From: Coptis chinensis
Taxonomy: Eukaryota > Streptophyta > Magnoliopsida > Ranunculales > Ranunculaceae
NCBI GenBank assembly: GCA_015680905.1
Contig: CM027382.1
Span: 7,289,501 to 7,353,500 of the forward strand
Reading direction: 5' to 3'
Length of the DNA: 64,000 nt
Of the stretch, positions 27,820-39,800 are shown piece after piece (positions within the stretch are counted from its first letter, which is position 1; every line of letters starts with the position of its first letter). The notes under the pieces were generated by a model. The model was not told where the DNA came from, did not search any database, and saw nothing but the letters and a program-made list of their open reading frames with translations. The translations under genes and the position numbers were made by a program.

Positions 27820-30800
27820 TATAACACCCCGTGTTTTTTATACGTATTTTTATATTTATTAATTAATTAAATTATTTATTTTCAAAATTCGTCGGATTGG
27901 ACTCGGGATACGTGGGCCTGGTTTTGGGCCCGAGTCGGTGTTGGGCTTTGGTTTCGGACCCAAGTATATAAACACATTGTTCTAGAGAATAGGGTTTGGA
28001 AGAGAATAAAATATAAAAAAAATGGAGGCAGAGAAAGAAACTGGTTTGCTGGAGAGGTGGAGCACGACGATTCGGGCTAGGAAAATTCGTCGAGCTGTTC
28101 ATACAGGTGAGTAGCTATTTGGCTATTTCACCGGATTTGTAGTTTACATACATCGGCGTATACTGTTTCGTTTTTATACTGTTCATTATCCGTGGTATTG
28201 GACTTCGTGCCATCTGTGTTATTAAACTTTATTGAATTTCGGATTTTGAGGTAGAACTGTCGAAACTTTGGGCGTTAAGGGCAGTTAAAGCCCCATTAGA
28301 GAAATCGTCTTTTTTTTCTTGTTTTCTCTGTGTATACTCTTTTTGATTTACTGTGGGTTGAACTATGATGTTTTTATATGTTTGAATTCGTTGGTTGATG
28401 TCGGGCTGTCGAAGCTCTGTCGAAGCTTCGACAGACGTCAATGGTGGCGCACGCCCAGTAGCAGAAATCGTCCTGATGAATTTGATTAAATTTTTTTGAT
28501 ACTGTGATGTTAATATTAATTGGTTGTTGATATATGATGAATGTCGGGTTTAGCATGGTCGTGTGTGGCGCTGTTGGAGCTTGGAGAAAGCTTGAGGTGC
28601 GTTAATGGCGTTACTGCCATTACTGGGACTTGGGGTTTATGCGATTTTGTTTGTAGTTCGAACTGTTTTGGGTGGGTTGTTGATGTTTGTTTGATGTTGG
28701 AATGTGGATGGGGGCTGTTGAAAGGTTGGGGGAAACCATTAATGGCGGCGGCAAGAAATTTCCAGATCTAGTTTGGTGAGGTTTGGATTGTATGAGTTGG
28801 GGTTTTTGCTTTAACTAATGTTGTAGGGGTTTTTGCAAGGGTTAAAACCGATTGGTTGAAATGGGTGGTTGTGTAGAAGGTGTGGTGGCCGGATTTTGGT
28901 GGCTGTTGGTGGAGGGGAAGATGAACAGTAACAATTTCGGTTTGGGCTTTGGGCCTTGGGCCAAACCCTTTTGGTTTTGTTTGGGCCCGGATTCTATATT
29001 AAGTTTGTGGACCAGTTAAATTAAAGTTTGGGCCAGTTTCATTTGTTTTGTTTGGGCCCGATTTAATTAAGTTTTGTGGACCGGTTTAAGTTAAGTTTTT
29101 GGACCGGCTTCAGTTCAATTTTGGACCGAACCACTTAACAGCTTTTGGGCCCGTTTCAAATATTGCTTGGGGCCAGTCCATTGGACTTAAAATAGATCTG
29201 TTTGGGTTTTCCAATGTTTAGTCTTTCGGGTTCTAAGGTTTGGGCTTGGCCAGTTGGGTCCAAACCATAGCTTTAACCATGAGCCCATGAGCCATGCACC
29301 TTTGACCTTAGCCATGAACCATGCATTTATGACCATGAACCCTGTCGAACATGAAAACGACAGTTTGACTTTGACAATGACGTGTTGACTTTGACCAGAG
29401 TTGACTTTGACCGTTGACCAGAGTTGACTTTTAACTCGAATTATGATTTGGGCTATTAAGATAGGTCTAGGGCTATTAGCATGGTTGGCTTTAGGCTAAG
29501 ACCTTTCTATATATACGTGTGTACGTGTATTAACTAATATGTGTTTGTGCAGTATTTTAGGATATACAACGTTGACACTTAGACATCCATGAAATTAATA
29601 ACGCGTAAATCAAAAATACAGAAATCAAGATACGCATTCGTTATCTTAAATGATATATAAAATAAAGTTCAATAATGCGTAAATAAATTTACCGCACTCT
29701 TTTAGAACTCTCCACGTCTAAATTTTTAGAATTAAGTTTTATGACTGTTGATGTCATATGTTAGGTGGGCATTTATTGAATGTGCCATAAATGGCCCGTT
29801 AGCGTTATCTATGGGTATTCATTGAATGTGCCATGAATGACCCGGGTATTCATTGAATGTGCCATGAATGACCCAGATTGTTTTGGACTACCCCAGAGAG
29901 GAACTAAGGTATTCGCCATGCGGGTTAGTTGTATTCCTTGAGTACGGGGAATGTAAGGTTGGGTATTCCTTGAATGTGGCGGGGAATGACCTAAGGTACA
30001 TAGGTTGTGAAATATGTGTATAAGAAAAGTAATTGATTAATTAATAAGATAAATTAATTTGATTATGCGAGTGTATTTGGGCTTGCATTGGAATACCTAT
30101 AGGATATCTACACATATTATATAAAATTGCTAACTTTCTTTTGTAGGAGGGGGTAGGACTTAATAATATTTTTGTGCAGGGACGCGGTTCTACCCTTATA
30201 CAGCAATGGATATCGGTAAGTTTTAAATTCAATGGTTTAGATATTAAAACGAGTTATTATAATGAGTTATATAATGGAAGTTTTGCTTGGGAAGAAGCTA
30301 TGCTTAGGTTGAAATGGCGGAACCACCGCCTTCCATTTGTGAATGATTAGGTTATGATAGAGTTAAAGTGTGAGTGGGATAAGAAAAGTTTTGAAATGTT
30401 TATATGTATTTAGTCTACTCATACCAAAGAAATTCAATTTTCTTTGACCCATGTTTGCTTTGTTTTGGCAACGTGGGTGTGTTCTTTGGGAACATAGGTG
30501 GAAGGCGATTGGAATCAAGGGCGTGTGATTGGGATTCTCACCGAGCGATCTGGGAGTTTAGTTTATTAGGTCCGATCTTTTGGAAGGATGTAATAACGTA
30601 GGTTACATTTTTCATATGACATGAAATACAATGTTGAAGACACTGTTATTCTTAAAGTTTGTTTATGTTTGTATTGGGATGGAAGAAAGTTTTAATAAAG
30701 TGATAGTTGAGGAAATTGGAGATTTCTGTTGTTAAGTTGATCCTGTTGTGATGTGGGTTTTAGGTTTTGACATGTGTTGTATCCCCCCGTCATAGCCTGG

Positions 30801-30890
30801 GTTTTTAGACAATTGAACCAAGTGATGGTTGAGATATTTATATTTCAATTATTCTTTTTTTTTAATTGTTTAGAAATTCGGGCTGTGACA
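27820..30890 (+). mobile_element. 3.07-kb solo-LTR-like element, copy 1
   Basis: It begins TATAACACCCCG and ends GGGCTGTGACA, flanked by GTGAT (27815-27819 and 30891-30895). Removal restores the LINE codons for NNRLGDANIRERLD. Near the left end it has GGGCCTGGTTTTGGGCCCGAG and a TATATAAAC, followed by an AATGGAGGCAGAGA stretch shared with copy 2. The interior repeats a diverged module ending in TTAATGGCG. A tandem CATTGAATGTGCCATGAATG block lies at 29765-29880 and a W-box cluster at 29365-29429. No gag or pol is present. Either a long solo LTR or a non-autonomous element fits. Confidence 0.85.
29365..29429 (+). promoter_or_regulatory. Cluster of W-box (TTGAC) motifs
   Basis: TTGAC occurs eight times in about 65 bases, mostly as TTGACT or TTGACC, the core bound by plant WRKY factors. 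Copy 2 of the same LTR family has a shorter cluster at about 32782-32834. The motif count is seen; WRKY regulation is inference. Confidence 0.5.
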
Positions 30891-32693
30891 GTGATGCCAA
30901 CATCCGTGAAAGATTGGACCGAGCCATTGCTAACTCTGAATGGCTAGATATCTTTCCTTTGGCCTACGTCTCGCATATTGCCACTGCTTGCTCTGATCAT
31001 GTTGCTATTGCCGTCTTTTTTTTTTTCTGGGGTTGTTGATAATGGTCCAAAGCCGTTTAGATTCCATGACATGTGGTGCAAGGATAGTTCGTGCGAAGAG
31101 GTTATTAAGGAATGCTGGAGTAACTCATATCATGGCTCCCCCTCTTTTATCTTTAACTCCAAGCTTAAACTTCTTTGCGCATCCTTGAGAATTTGGAATA
31201 AGGATGTAACTCCCGTATTTAAAATACGTATTTATTTATTTATTTAATATTTGATTGGATTGGATTTGGGATATGTGGGCCTGGTTTCTGGGCCCGAGTC
31301 TGTGTTGGGCTTGGGTTTCAAACCCAAGTATATAATCACATTGTTCTACAGAATAGGGTTTTTAGAGAATAAAAAAATAATAAAAATGGAGGCAGAGATA
31401 GAAACTTGTTTGCTCGAGTGTTAGAAATAGCGACGATTTGACGATGAGGGGTTTACGTCGAGTTGAGCTTTTGATCTGAAGGAGTAGAGTTTATCTCTCA
31501 CCACTACTAAAACTATAATTTTTTGTCCATTTTAGAATTTACAAATTTCATAAACTATGATTTTAAATGCATTTTAGTATTTACAAATTCTGATCGAAAG
31601 TGTTTCCGACAGTTTTATAGTTATTTAGTTCGCCGTTATCTTTTAGTTTTTATTTGAACCCATTGAAGCTATGAACAAAGCGCTCATGGAGGCGCTAGCC
31701 CATGAATCGATAAATCTTGCGCCTTAGATTATGTTGTTTTGTTTTGATGTGGGTTTAGAATCGCTTTGTTGAAGATCGGTTCAAGCTTTGAACAGCGCTT
31801 AATGGCGTCGCCCAACAAGTTGAACGAAATCATATTGGCTTGTTTGAACTTTCTTTTTTGTTGTGGTATGGTTGGTTGTTGAGGTATGATGGAAACGCTA
31901 GTTTGAATCTGCTGGAGCTCAGAACGTTAATGGCAGCGCAAACTCCAAAACCGTTTTTTTTATTTTGGTGATTGTTTGTTGGTTGGAGGCGGACTGAATT
32001 GTGGATGGATTAAGGGTTGGTTATTGGTTGTTGGGGGTTTGAGTGCTGTGGGGAGCTTCAAGAAATCGTTAATGGCGGCCGACAGGAAATCGCCAGTTTT
32101 ATTCAAACTTTGTTGTTGGGGTTTGGTTCTGTTCTTTGAATGGATTGTAGGTGATGGGTACCTAGCGAGGGTGCGTGAGGGCTGTCGAGTGGAGCTTGTG
32201 GAAGCCATTAATGGAGGTTGATGGATTTCCAGATCTAGTTTGGTGAAGATGGGGAATTCAAGAATTGAAGATTTCGCGTTTATTAAAGTGGTTTGGTTTT
32301 TCAAAAGGAGTCAAACCGATATAAGGGGGAAGGGAGAAGTGGTGGCGCTGGCGCGCGAGCTGGTGGTGGAGGCTGCTGGAGGAAGGAGATGACCGGTTTG
32401 GGTCTGGGGCTTGGGCCTTGGTTGGTTTCTTGGGCCGGTTTAAATTGTTGGGCTTTAGTTCTAGTTGTTGGGCCAGACCAGTTTTGTTAAGTTTGGACCA
32501 GTTCTATTTTGTTTTGTTTGGGCTAAAACTAATTAGTTTTCTTTGGGCCGGTTTCTAATTTATGTGGGTTGGTCCTTATGACCCCAATTCGGGAGGTTGA
32601 ATAATAAGTTGGTTTAGACTTTTGGGGCCTAGTTTTAAGGTTTGGGCTTGACCAGTTGGGTCCGAACCATTACCTTAGTCATGAGCCCAGGAA

Positions 32694-32746
32694 CCATGCA
32701 CCTTTGACCTTAGCCATGAGCCATGGCTAAGGTCAAAGGTGCATGG
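32694..32746. repeat. Perfect 25-bp inverted repeat, 3-base loop
   Basis: CCATGCACCTTTGACCTTAG... at 32694-32718 is exactly complementary to 32722-32746, with AGC between. Copy 1 of the LTR has the left arm at the matching place (about 29293-29317) but no perfect right arm, so the second arm arose in copy 2. Confidence 0.95.
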
Positions 32747-33540
32747 CTATGACCATGAACCTGTTGAACATGGAAATGATAGTTTGACTTTGACAATGAC
32801 GTGTTGACTTTGACTGTGGAATGTTGACTTTTCCAGTTTTTCACATATTTAAGAATATGGACAAATGTAGTAATAAAATATTGTCAATATTGTATAACCT
32901 TGTTTGTCATTATCTAATTAAGATTTGACGTAAGTAGTGTGTAAAACATATAAATATTATCACGTAACTAGAGGGGAATTCTGATAATAACAATTTGATA
33001 TATATGTTTTTATGAATATTAAACTACATCCGGATTTAGATTCATGGACTTTAGATTTTTTGGATTTGATTGTGGACTGTGGACTGTTTAATTGTGTTAC
33101 TTTTTATGTTATAAATTGTATGGACAAATCAAATGCTAAAATGCTATGGAAGCTTGTATAAATTTGGTTGTCATTATCTAAATAAGATTTGACGTTGATA
33201 TTGTGACATTATATAATATGTTGGGATATATATATTAAATGCAATAGTTGTGGAGAAATAAATGTATAGACACTCCATTATTTTATCTGTGAGATGCTAG
33301 TAGAGTATTTGTGGATATTTTCCACGGGATTGTGGTGTAGTGCAATAATATATTGGCACGTGAAAGAATGAAAGTGGTTATGAGATATAATTGAGATATT
33401 TCTAAATATTGTGGCTTAGTGCAATAAGGTATTTGACCTGCACGTGATATAGTGGAATTATTATGAGTCATAAATGTATGACCTTTGAATAAATTACGTA
33501 ACGAAAATCCTAGAACCTAGCTACCACAACTCATGGGATT

Positions 33541-33766
33541 TGGCCCTTCTAGCGTTTCAGTGAATCTAAATGGCCCTTCGGGCATAAGTAATATGACTTG
33601 CCCTTCTGGCGTTTCAGTGAATCTGAATGGCCCTTCGGGCATAAGTAATGTGATTGGCCCTTCTGGCGTTTCAGTGAATCTGAATGGCCCTTTGGGCGAA
33701 AGTAATTGGATTGGCCCTTCTGACGTTTCAGTAAATCTGAATGGCCCTTCTGGCGTAGCCGAATAG
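33541..33766 (+). repeat. Minisatellite of 57-bp units in LTR copy 2
   Basis: About four units share GGCCCTTCTGGCGTTTCAGT and GAATCTGAATGGCCCTTCGG. The 57-base period is a multiple of three, which keeps one frame open and makes a false repeat protein. Confidence 0.9.
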
Positions 33767-34209
33767 TGGCTTGATTATTCCGTTCGCAAAATTAGAATGA
33801 GATGCGCGATATTTTATGCCGAATAATGGCAGTACTTACATAATGGCTTTCGTGTGAAGGTTACTTGGTGTGCGGCATCCCGCTCAGGGTAGTTACGCAC
33901 GGAGTGGTTCATTATGTAAGGGGAGGCATGTGGATGTACATGTTCGGCGTTGGGAAGCGATTGTGGTAGCCAGGGAAACTAGGTAAGACATAGATATGAC
34001 GTGATTTTAGGGACACGCAAAGAAAGCCTTAATTAATATAATTATGGTAATGTGTTGGTTAATGATGTATCTTTAGATAGATGATTGTATATGGTTTTGT
34101 AGAAGTGTGGGTCAAACTAATTACTTGGGCAGAGACGACCCACTCTGTAATTGAGCATGAAATGCGGTACGGATATCATATGCATGGTTGGTTATTTGTT
34201 TAGTTAGAA

Positions 34210-34390
34210 CCTAAGGCGCCTCGATGGAGGAACTATATGCCTTATTTATTATGCGTATAGTTTGTTGTGTGGTTAGTGGGAAGTTAAGGCGCCTCAGTGG
34301 AGGAACTACCTGCCTTAGTTATTGAACTTAAGGATGTTGTATTCGTCGTGGAAAGTTAAGGCACCTCGGTGGAGGAACTAACTGCCGTAT
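34210..34390 (+). repeat. Three-copy repeat of about 72 bp in LTR copy 2
   Basis: AAGGCGCCTCGATGGAGGAA, TAAGGCGCCTCAGTGGAGGA and TAAGGCACCTCGGTGGAGGA recur at about 34211, 34285 and 34356, each followed by CTA...TGCC. Confidence 0.85.
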
Positions 34391-35767
34391 GGATTGTGTA
34401 TATATTTGGTATAAGTATATGTTGTATTTTAGAGCTACTCACACCAGCATTTTTATAATGCTTACCTGATTTGCATGTTTGCTTATCGGGTGTGTTCATT
34501 AAATGAACATAGTTGATAAGTTTTGACAGGTTTCATATTGAAGAAGGTTGGTTGTTGCTTGTGGTTGCATTAGCGTCGCATTCAGGATATGTTTTGTTTT
34601 CCCTTAAGGTGTAATAGATTTTTTAGTTGAGACAAATGTTGTTTTATATTTTCAGTTGTATTTAAATTAAAGAGTTATGGAAAGGAGAGTTGTAACCTAA
34701 TCTTATTTGTGAATTTTTGTAATGAAGAGGACTTTGGTTTAAGTTAAAAAATTTATTGGTTTTTAGTTATCCGCATATTTAAACTGTTTATGGGTTTTTG
34801 GGAGTTGAGAGTGCGTCACACCTCGAAGATCGAAGAGTCGGGAACAAATATTGTTTTTTCCGAATTCTGTCGAAATTCGGGGTGTGACAAAGGACGTCTT
34901 CAGAAATATTTTTACATAGATAAAAGAATCAGAGGCTCTATTAACTTCTCTTCTCTCTGACCAAGCAAATGTTGCAAACCTTTTGCGTATCAAGGATACT
35001 AGAGACAATATTATCGATCTATATCAGAAGGAGAACTTATATTGGAAGCAACTTTCTCATTTTGCCTCTGTCCTGGATGCGGATAATAATACAAAGTTCT
35101 TCCATTCTTTTGCTAATTTCATAAGAAGAAGGAATTGTATAGACACTATTCAGTCTAAATAAAGATGGCAATTGGTTAACTTCTCGACCACAGATTGAAA
35201 AGGAATTCCTCTGCTTTTGAGGATGTCTTTAGGCCTGGCCAGAATCCTGATCTTCCAACCTCCCTGGAATCCATCCTCAACCTCTTTGAGCCATGCAACA
35301 CTGAGATTGAAAATGTGTCTCTCACCAGATGTCCTTCTATAACAGAAATTCGGAAGGTGGTCAAGTGCATGTGAGGGCATAAATCACCAGGACCTGATGG
35401 TTTCCCAGCTCTTTTCTACCAAAAATATTGGTGAGTGGTGGGTAGAGATCTTGTTAACCTTGTCCAGTTTTTCTTCACTGAGGGTCACTTTGGCAAGTAC
35501 CTAAACCAAACTTTTATCACTCTCATCCCAAAGATTGATAACCCTTCTTTAACTACACACTACATACCTATAAGTTTGTGTAATGTGTCATATAAGGTTA
35601 TCTCTAAGATTCAGGCAAATAGGTTAAGAGGACTGCTACCTAAGTTCATCTCACCCAACTAAGGTGCTTTTGGGCCTAAGAGGTCCATTGGTGACAATAT
35701 TGGAGTGGTTCATGAGACCATTCATAAAATCAAGACATCAAAAAGAAACAAGCTCAATCTTTTTGCT

Positions 35768-36876
35768 TCATTACACCATAACAGCCTATTTGTAACGGAT
35801 ATACATCTGTTACAAAAAATATTAGTAACGGTTATTTTGCGTTAAACAAGGACCTCATCAAATTAGTCACATTTGGTAAAGGCCAGCAACAACAACGTAC
35901 ATACCAGATCTAAGTATCAACACAAGTAAGTGAAGTAACCCATCATTTAAACAATCAACCATCTTCAAAATATACAATTTCACTTCGAGAACAAAGCTTT
36001 TTCACATAATTCGAAAGCCAAAGAGATAAGAATCAACATACAACTTAGTCAATTAGATTATAAAAAAATCAAAGTGGAAATTTAACAAATTTTCTAAAGT
36101 AATTAGGTTCCCTCGAATAATGAAAGGGAATGAAGCCAACACAAGCAGATTTTTTACCCTTGTCTTTGATACATAAGAAAATTTAAAGGGAATTGAAATC
36201 TAACATTCAAAGATGCAACCTTTAGCCATGTTTGACAGGTTACACCAATAACAAGAAAAAAAAAAAACCATACTAATTTCATGTCTATATAGCCAAAGCT
36301 AATTCATTTTTTTGAAAAATAGAAACCCTACATAAAGGAGGCTTCACTAAATGATAAGCACTTCATGCTACCTTTGGCCAAAGAGAATCCTTCCTTGAGT
36401 AGATTGAACAATTTGTGCAATTGATTGCGTAAATCGAAAACCGTAGCCTAAACCCTAACTGTTATAAAATGGGGAGAAGATAAGATGAAGAAAATGAAGG
36501 AGAAAAGCAAAATGATGGGTTACCTCAATAAGCAACAACATCGGTAATAGCAACACCAGTAGTCGGCACCGGCAAGTTCTAAGTTTTCTTTTCAAGTGAG
36601 CGAGAGAATGAAAAGCATTCCCCCTCAAAGTTTCCATCCACCTTATCTTGTTTTTATTTTCAAGTTTATTTTATTTTTTATATTTGGTCACGCTTCTGTA
36701 TCTGTTACATAATATCTATCTAAATGTGACCAAATAAATCAAGTATTTGGTTATATAATATGTAACGGTTGGTAATATTTCTAATGGAATGCATGTGTCA
36801 CACGCTTTGTAATGGTTGAATATGTGTTAGGAATCAATTTTCCTATATGTTGCAAAATCAGTGTTATGGTGTAGTG
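35768..36876. mobile_element. Small CACTA-family element in LINE ORF2
   Basis: The left end CATTACACCATAACAG and the complement of the right end, CACTACACCATAACACTG, are inverted repeats; the left CACTA has mutated to CATTA. CTT flanks both sides (35765-35767 and 36877-36879). Excision restores LFALKMDMSKAYD in the LINE. Ends and the GTAACGGTT-type subterminal motifs match the larger element at 37718-46029, so it is probably a deletion derivative of that family. No coding region is recognised. Confidence 0.85.
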
Positions 36877-39800
36877 CTTTGAAGATGGATATGTCAAAGG
36901 CTTATGATCGCGTAGAATGGGAATCTCTTCTTGCTATCATGAATAAGCTGGGCTTCTCATCAAGATGGGTGAATATGGTTCGTTTTTGCATCTCCACTGT
37001 GAAGTATAATGTGTTATTGAATGGGTCGCCTCTCAAGACCATCACTCCCCTCAGGGGACTCTGGCAAGGGGACCCTTTGTCCCCTTATCTCTTCATCATG
37101 CTATCTGAAGCCTTGTCAAGACTGCTTTTCCAAGCACAAGTTGCACAAGAGATTTTTGGTATCAGAAGTTCTAGAAGAGCTCCCAGTATATCACATATGT
37201 TGTATGCTGATGATCTGATTGTTTTTGGGAAAACATCGGCAACTGAAGTGGAACACATTAACAGAATCATGCGCATATATTGTGATGCTACTTGCCAACT
37301 AGTGAATTGAGATAAATCCTCTATTCTTTTCAGTGAGGGGACTTCTCAAGAGGTCCAAGCTAGTGTCCGAAGCTCGTTTGATGTCACTTCTATGACAGGG
37401 AAAGACACATATCTAGGTTCACCGATCATTTTCTCAAGGTCAAAAGCTCGAGACTTTCGTTTCCTTTTGGACAGAGTACGAAGTGCAGTCTCTAACTGGC
37501 AGGGGAAGCTCCTCTCTCAAGCAGGAAGAACCACTCTCATCAAAGCAGTTGCTCAGCAAAGCCTATATATACTATGTCTGCTTTTCACATCCCCATCTCC
37601 ATCACGACTAAAATGGATAATGCATGCAGAGATTTCTGGTGGTAGAATTTGTTAGAAAAATGAATTTGCACAAATCCATTAAATTATGAATGAGTAGTTT
37701 GTCTCCCAAGTTACCCCCACTACACCAAAACAGAAAATCAGTAACGCACACTTTTTTTGTTTACTAACGTTTTTTAGGCGTAACTAAGTTCCTAACGTTT
37801 ATTTAGCGTTAAAATTGCAAATAATGTGTTAGTTAATTTTCCCGGATTTGAGAATTAATTTGTAACGTATTTATAAAGTTTTGTTTTGACAGGAAACCGT
37901 AAAGGTTATTAAGATAATAGAAACTAGATTAGCGGGAAAAAAAAAAAAAGGATAATAGAAACTAAATAAAATCCAAAATTAGAATTTTGGGCGAGAGGGA
38001 AAAAAGAAAAAATCGCGCTCTTCTCTCTTCTCTCTTATATTTTTCATCCCCTCTCATTGTTTTTCCAACGCCTCTCTCTCTCAACCAAACAAACACTTCT
38101 GCCGCCACCGACATCCAGTAGTTTTCTCTTCCTTTTCCTTCTTCTTATACGGGTCTGTTAATTTTCATTAACTAATTTTCACTTTTATGCTTTTTTTTCA
38201 CACTGCTCTAGGTGTTTAATCCACAACTGCAAGTAATTTCGGTGCTAGTTTGCTTCAGTTATAACCAAAGGTATGATATTTATTTTGAAATACAACGAAA
38301 AATTTTGATTTTTATTTGATATCTTGTGTTCTTCAAATAAGTTTGGAATTTACTCAAATGCGGCTTCTTTCTCATTTTCATTTTTCAAGTTTCTCTGAGA
38401 TTTAAATGGTGAAAACCCTAGTGGTCTATGTGAATAATACAGAACTCAAGACAAATAGTAAGAATTGTATGGAGGATAACCCACCAAGAACTTGACCAAG
38501 ATTAACAACCTTTGTGCAAGACTAAATGTCCTTGTTTTTATATTATTATTAGGTTCCATTTAATTCTTCTTCCTGTTTGAGGTCTCTTTGTACATCTCAT
38601 GATAATATTATTTTATGTTAGACATTGTTTGTCCATTATGCAGTTCACCATCTAGAGGAGGCACTCATGCGGTATATCTTGTCGATGTAGTACATTAGAT
38701 TCTTGCGACATAACCAAACATATTTGAAATGTTGATCCGGTGGTTGAATATTTGTATTGGGATTTATCGTTAGTTTTGAAACTTATGAAATAATGGTGGG
38801 TGATTCGGGATAGGATTTGAATTTGCTACTAAGGCATATAAGGATGAAGTTGAGGCGTTAGCCTGCACGTCGGGGTTCATGATATGATGTTATTTATGGG
38901 TTTTCTTGATATTTAGGACTACTTTATATGTTTATTGTATATGATGTTTCACGGTTGTTAGAGGATCTAGAATATGAAGCGAGGAGAGAGGTCAAGAGGC
39001 GTGAGAAGGAAACTCTCGAAGCGCAAGGTAAGAAAATAAAGTCCCTAATCTGAAATTTCATTGTTATGAAGTTTTGGTTGGAAATCGAAAGGATTTTAGC
39101 ATTTGTTTGGTATATTTGGAGACCTTGATACATAATAAAAAAAAAAAAATTAAGAGGTTTTGTATTTATATTATCGATGATTCATGATTATTTCAGATTC
39201 CTTATTTTCTTACTCAATCAAATAAAGAAGTTACCATCTGCTAAAGTCTTTTCTACTTGAATGATGCTTATCATCTGCTAAAGTCTTTTCTACTAAAATC
39301 TTTTCTATTGCGGTAAAGAGCTGTTAATTGTTAAATCTTATGGAGAGATTGGTCGGGGCGTGAATGACAAAAAATTATGCGGTAAAAACTAGGATGGGAT
39401 CCATTTCTAAAGTATCATGGGTTTCTATTATTATTATCGGTTTGACTATAGCAATCAAACTAGGCGAGAGATTTTGCTATCTGACAACATGAATTCGGAC
39501 TATGTTTTTCGTAGTTAAATATTGGGTAGTCAAACCATTTTATGTTAATGAGGATGGTATTGTGTATGGATAAGCGAGGGACGGACCGGGGAGGGTCTTA
39601 GGATATTCAGTTGAATACCTTCAATTTTCAGATAATGTCAAGTATATAGTGTATGCGGTATCCAATACTATAGAACAATATATAAAGGGTATATAGATGC
39701 TAGAAGCCACGTATTCATTTGTTTCTTAAAAAGCGTGTTAATACTTCTAAACTAGAAATTTTTGTATCTTCTAATTTAGTTTTTCATGTTTTTAACAATA

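Larger units (their letters stand above)
31205..34889 (+). mobile_element. 3.69-kb solo-LTR-like element, copy 2
   Basis: It begins TGTAACTCCCG and ends GGGGTGTGACA, flanked by AAGGA (31200-31204 and 34890-34894). Excision gives the LINE codons NKDVFRNIFT. The left 200 bases align with copy 1 (GGGCCTGG-TTCTGGGCCCGAG, AACCCAAGTATATAA, CACATTGTTCTA). Five diverged modules with TTAATGG/CATGGAGGCG occur at about 31680-32220. It also holds a perfect hairpin at 32694-32746 and two minisatellites (33541-33766, 34210-34390). No coding domains are present. Confidence 0.88.
22300..37649 (+). mobile_element. L1-type LINE, degenerate, with nested insertions
   Basis: This is a two-ORF plant LINE. The leader has three copies of TCTTTCTTGGGTGAG at 22385-22480. 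ORF1 (DUF4283 then CCHC knuckle) and ORF2 (endonuclease, reverse transcriptase) follow. Five foreign elements interrupt it: 23155-24612, 27167-27484, 27820-30890, 31205-34889 and 35768-36876. After subtracting them about 5.7 kb of LINE remain. It ends where a Copia LTR begins at 37650; the RNase H end is not seen here. The exact 5' boundary is uncertain. Confidence 0.9.
26924..37649 (+). pseudogene. LINE ORF2 (endonuclease and reverse transcriptase), broken
   Basis: The frame opens MIISWNCRGMSSK, with the apurinic-endonuclease start (W-N-C-R-G), LFLVETK and SSGGLAVLY. It continues after the hAT MITE as GYKHAILGTFV and VSFIYGDPV, with GPSFTWSNN just before the insertion at 27820 and ERLDRAIANSEW after it. 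Reverse transcriptase motifs follow: SPGPDGFPALF, FITLIPKIDNP, ANRLRGLLP, then after the last insertion KMDMSKAYDRVEW, GDPLSPYLFI, MLYADDLIVF (catalytic YADD) and WQGKLLSQAGR. Stops and frameshifts occur throughout (for example 35160 and 37308). The zinc-finger and RNase H domains are cut off by the Copia LTR at 37650. Confidence 0.9.

Noticed and set aside
31976..32490. Glycine-rich open frames in LTR copy 2
   Set aside because: They lie in G-rich LTR sequence on both strands, are not conserved with LTR copy 1, and have no domain.
33533..33766. A 19-residue repeat protein in an open frame
   Set aside because: The period of 57 bases keeps a frame open by arithmetic; the sequence is a non-coding minisatellite in an LTR.
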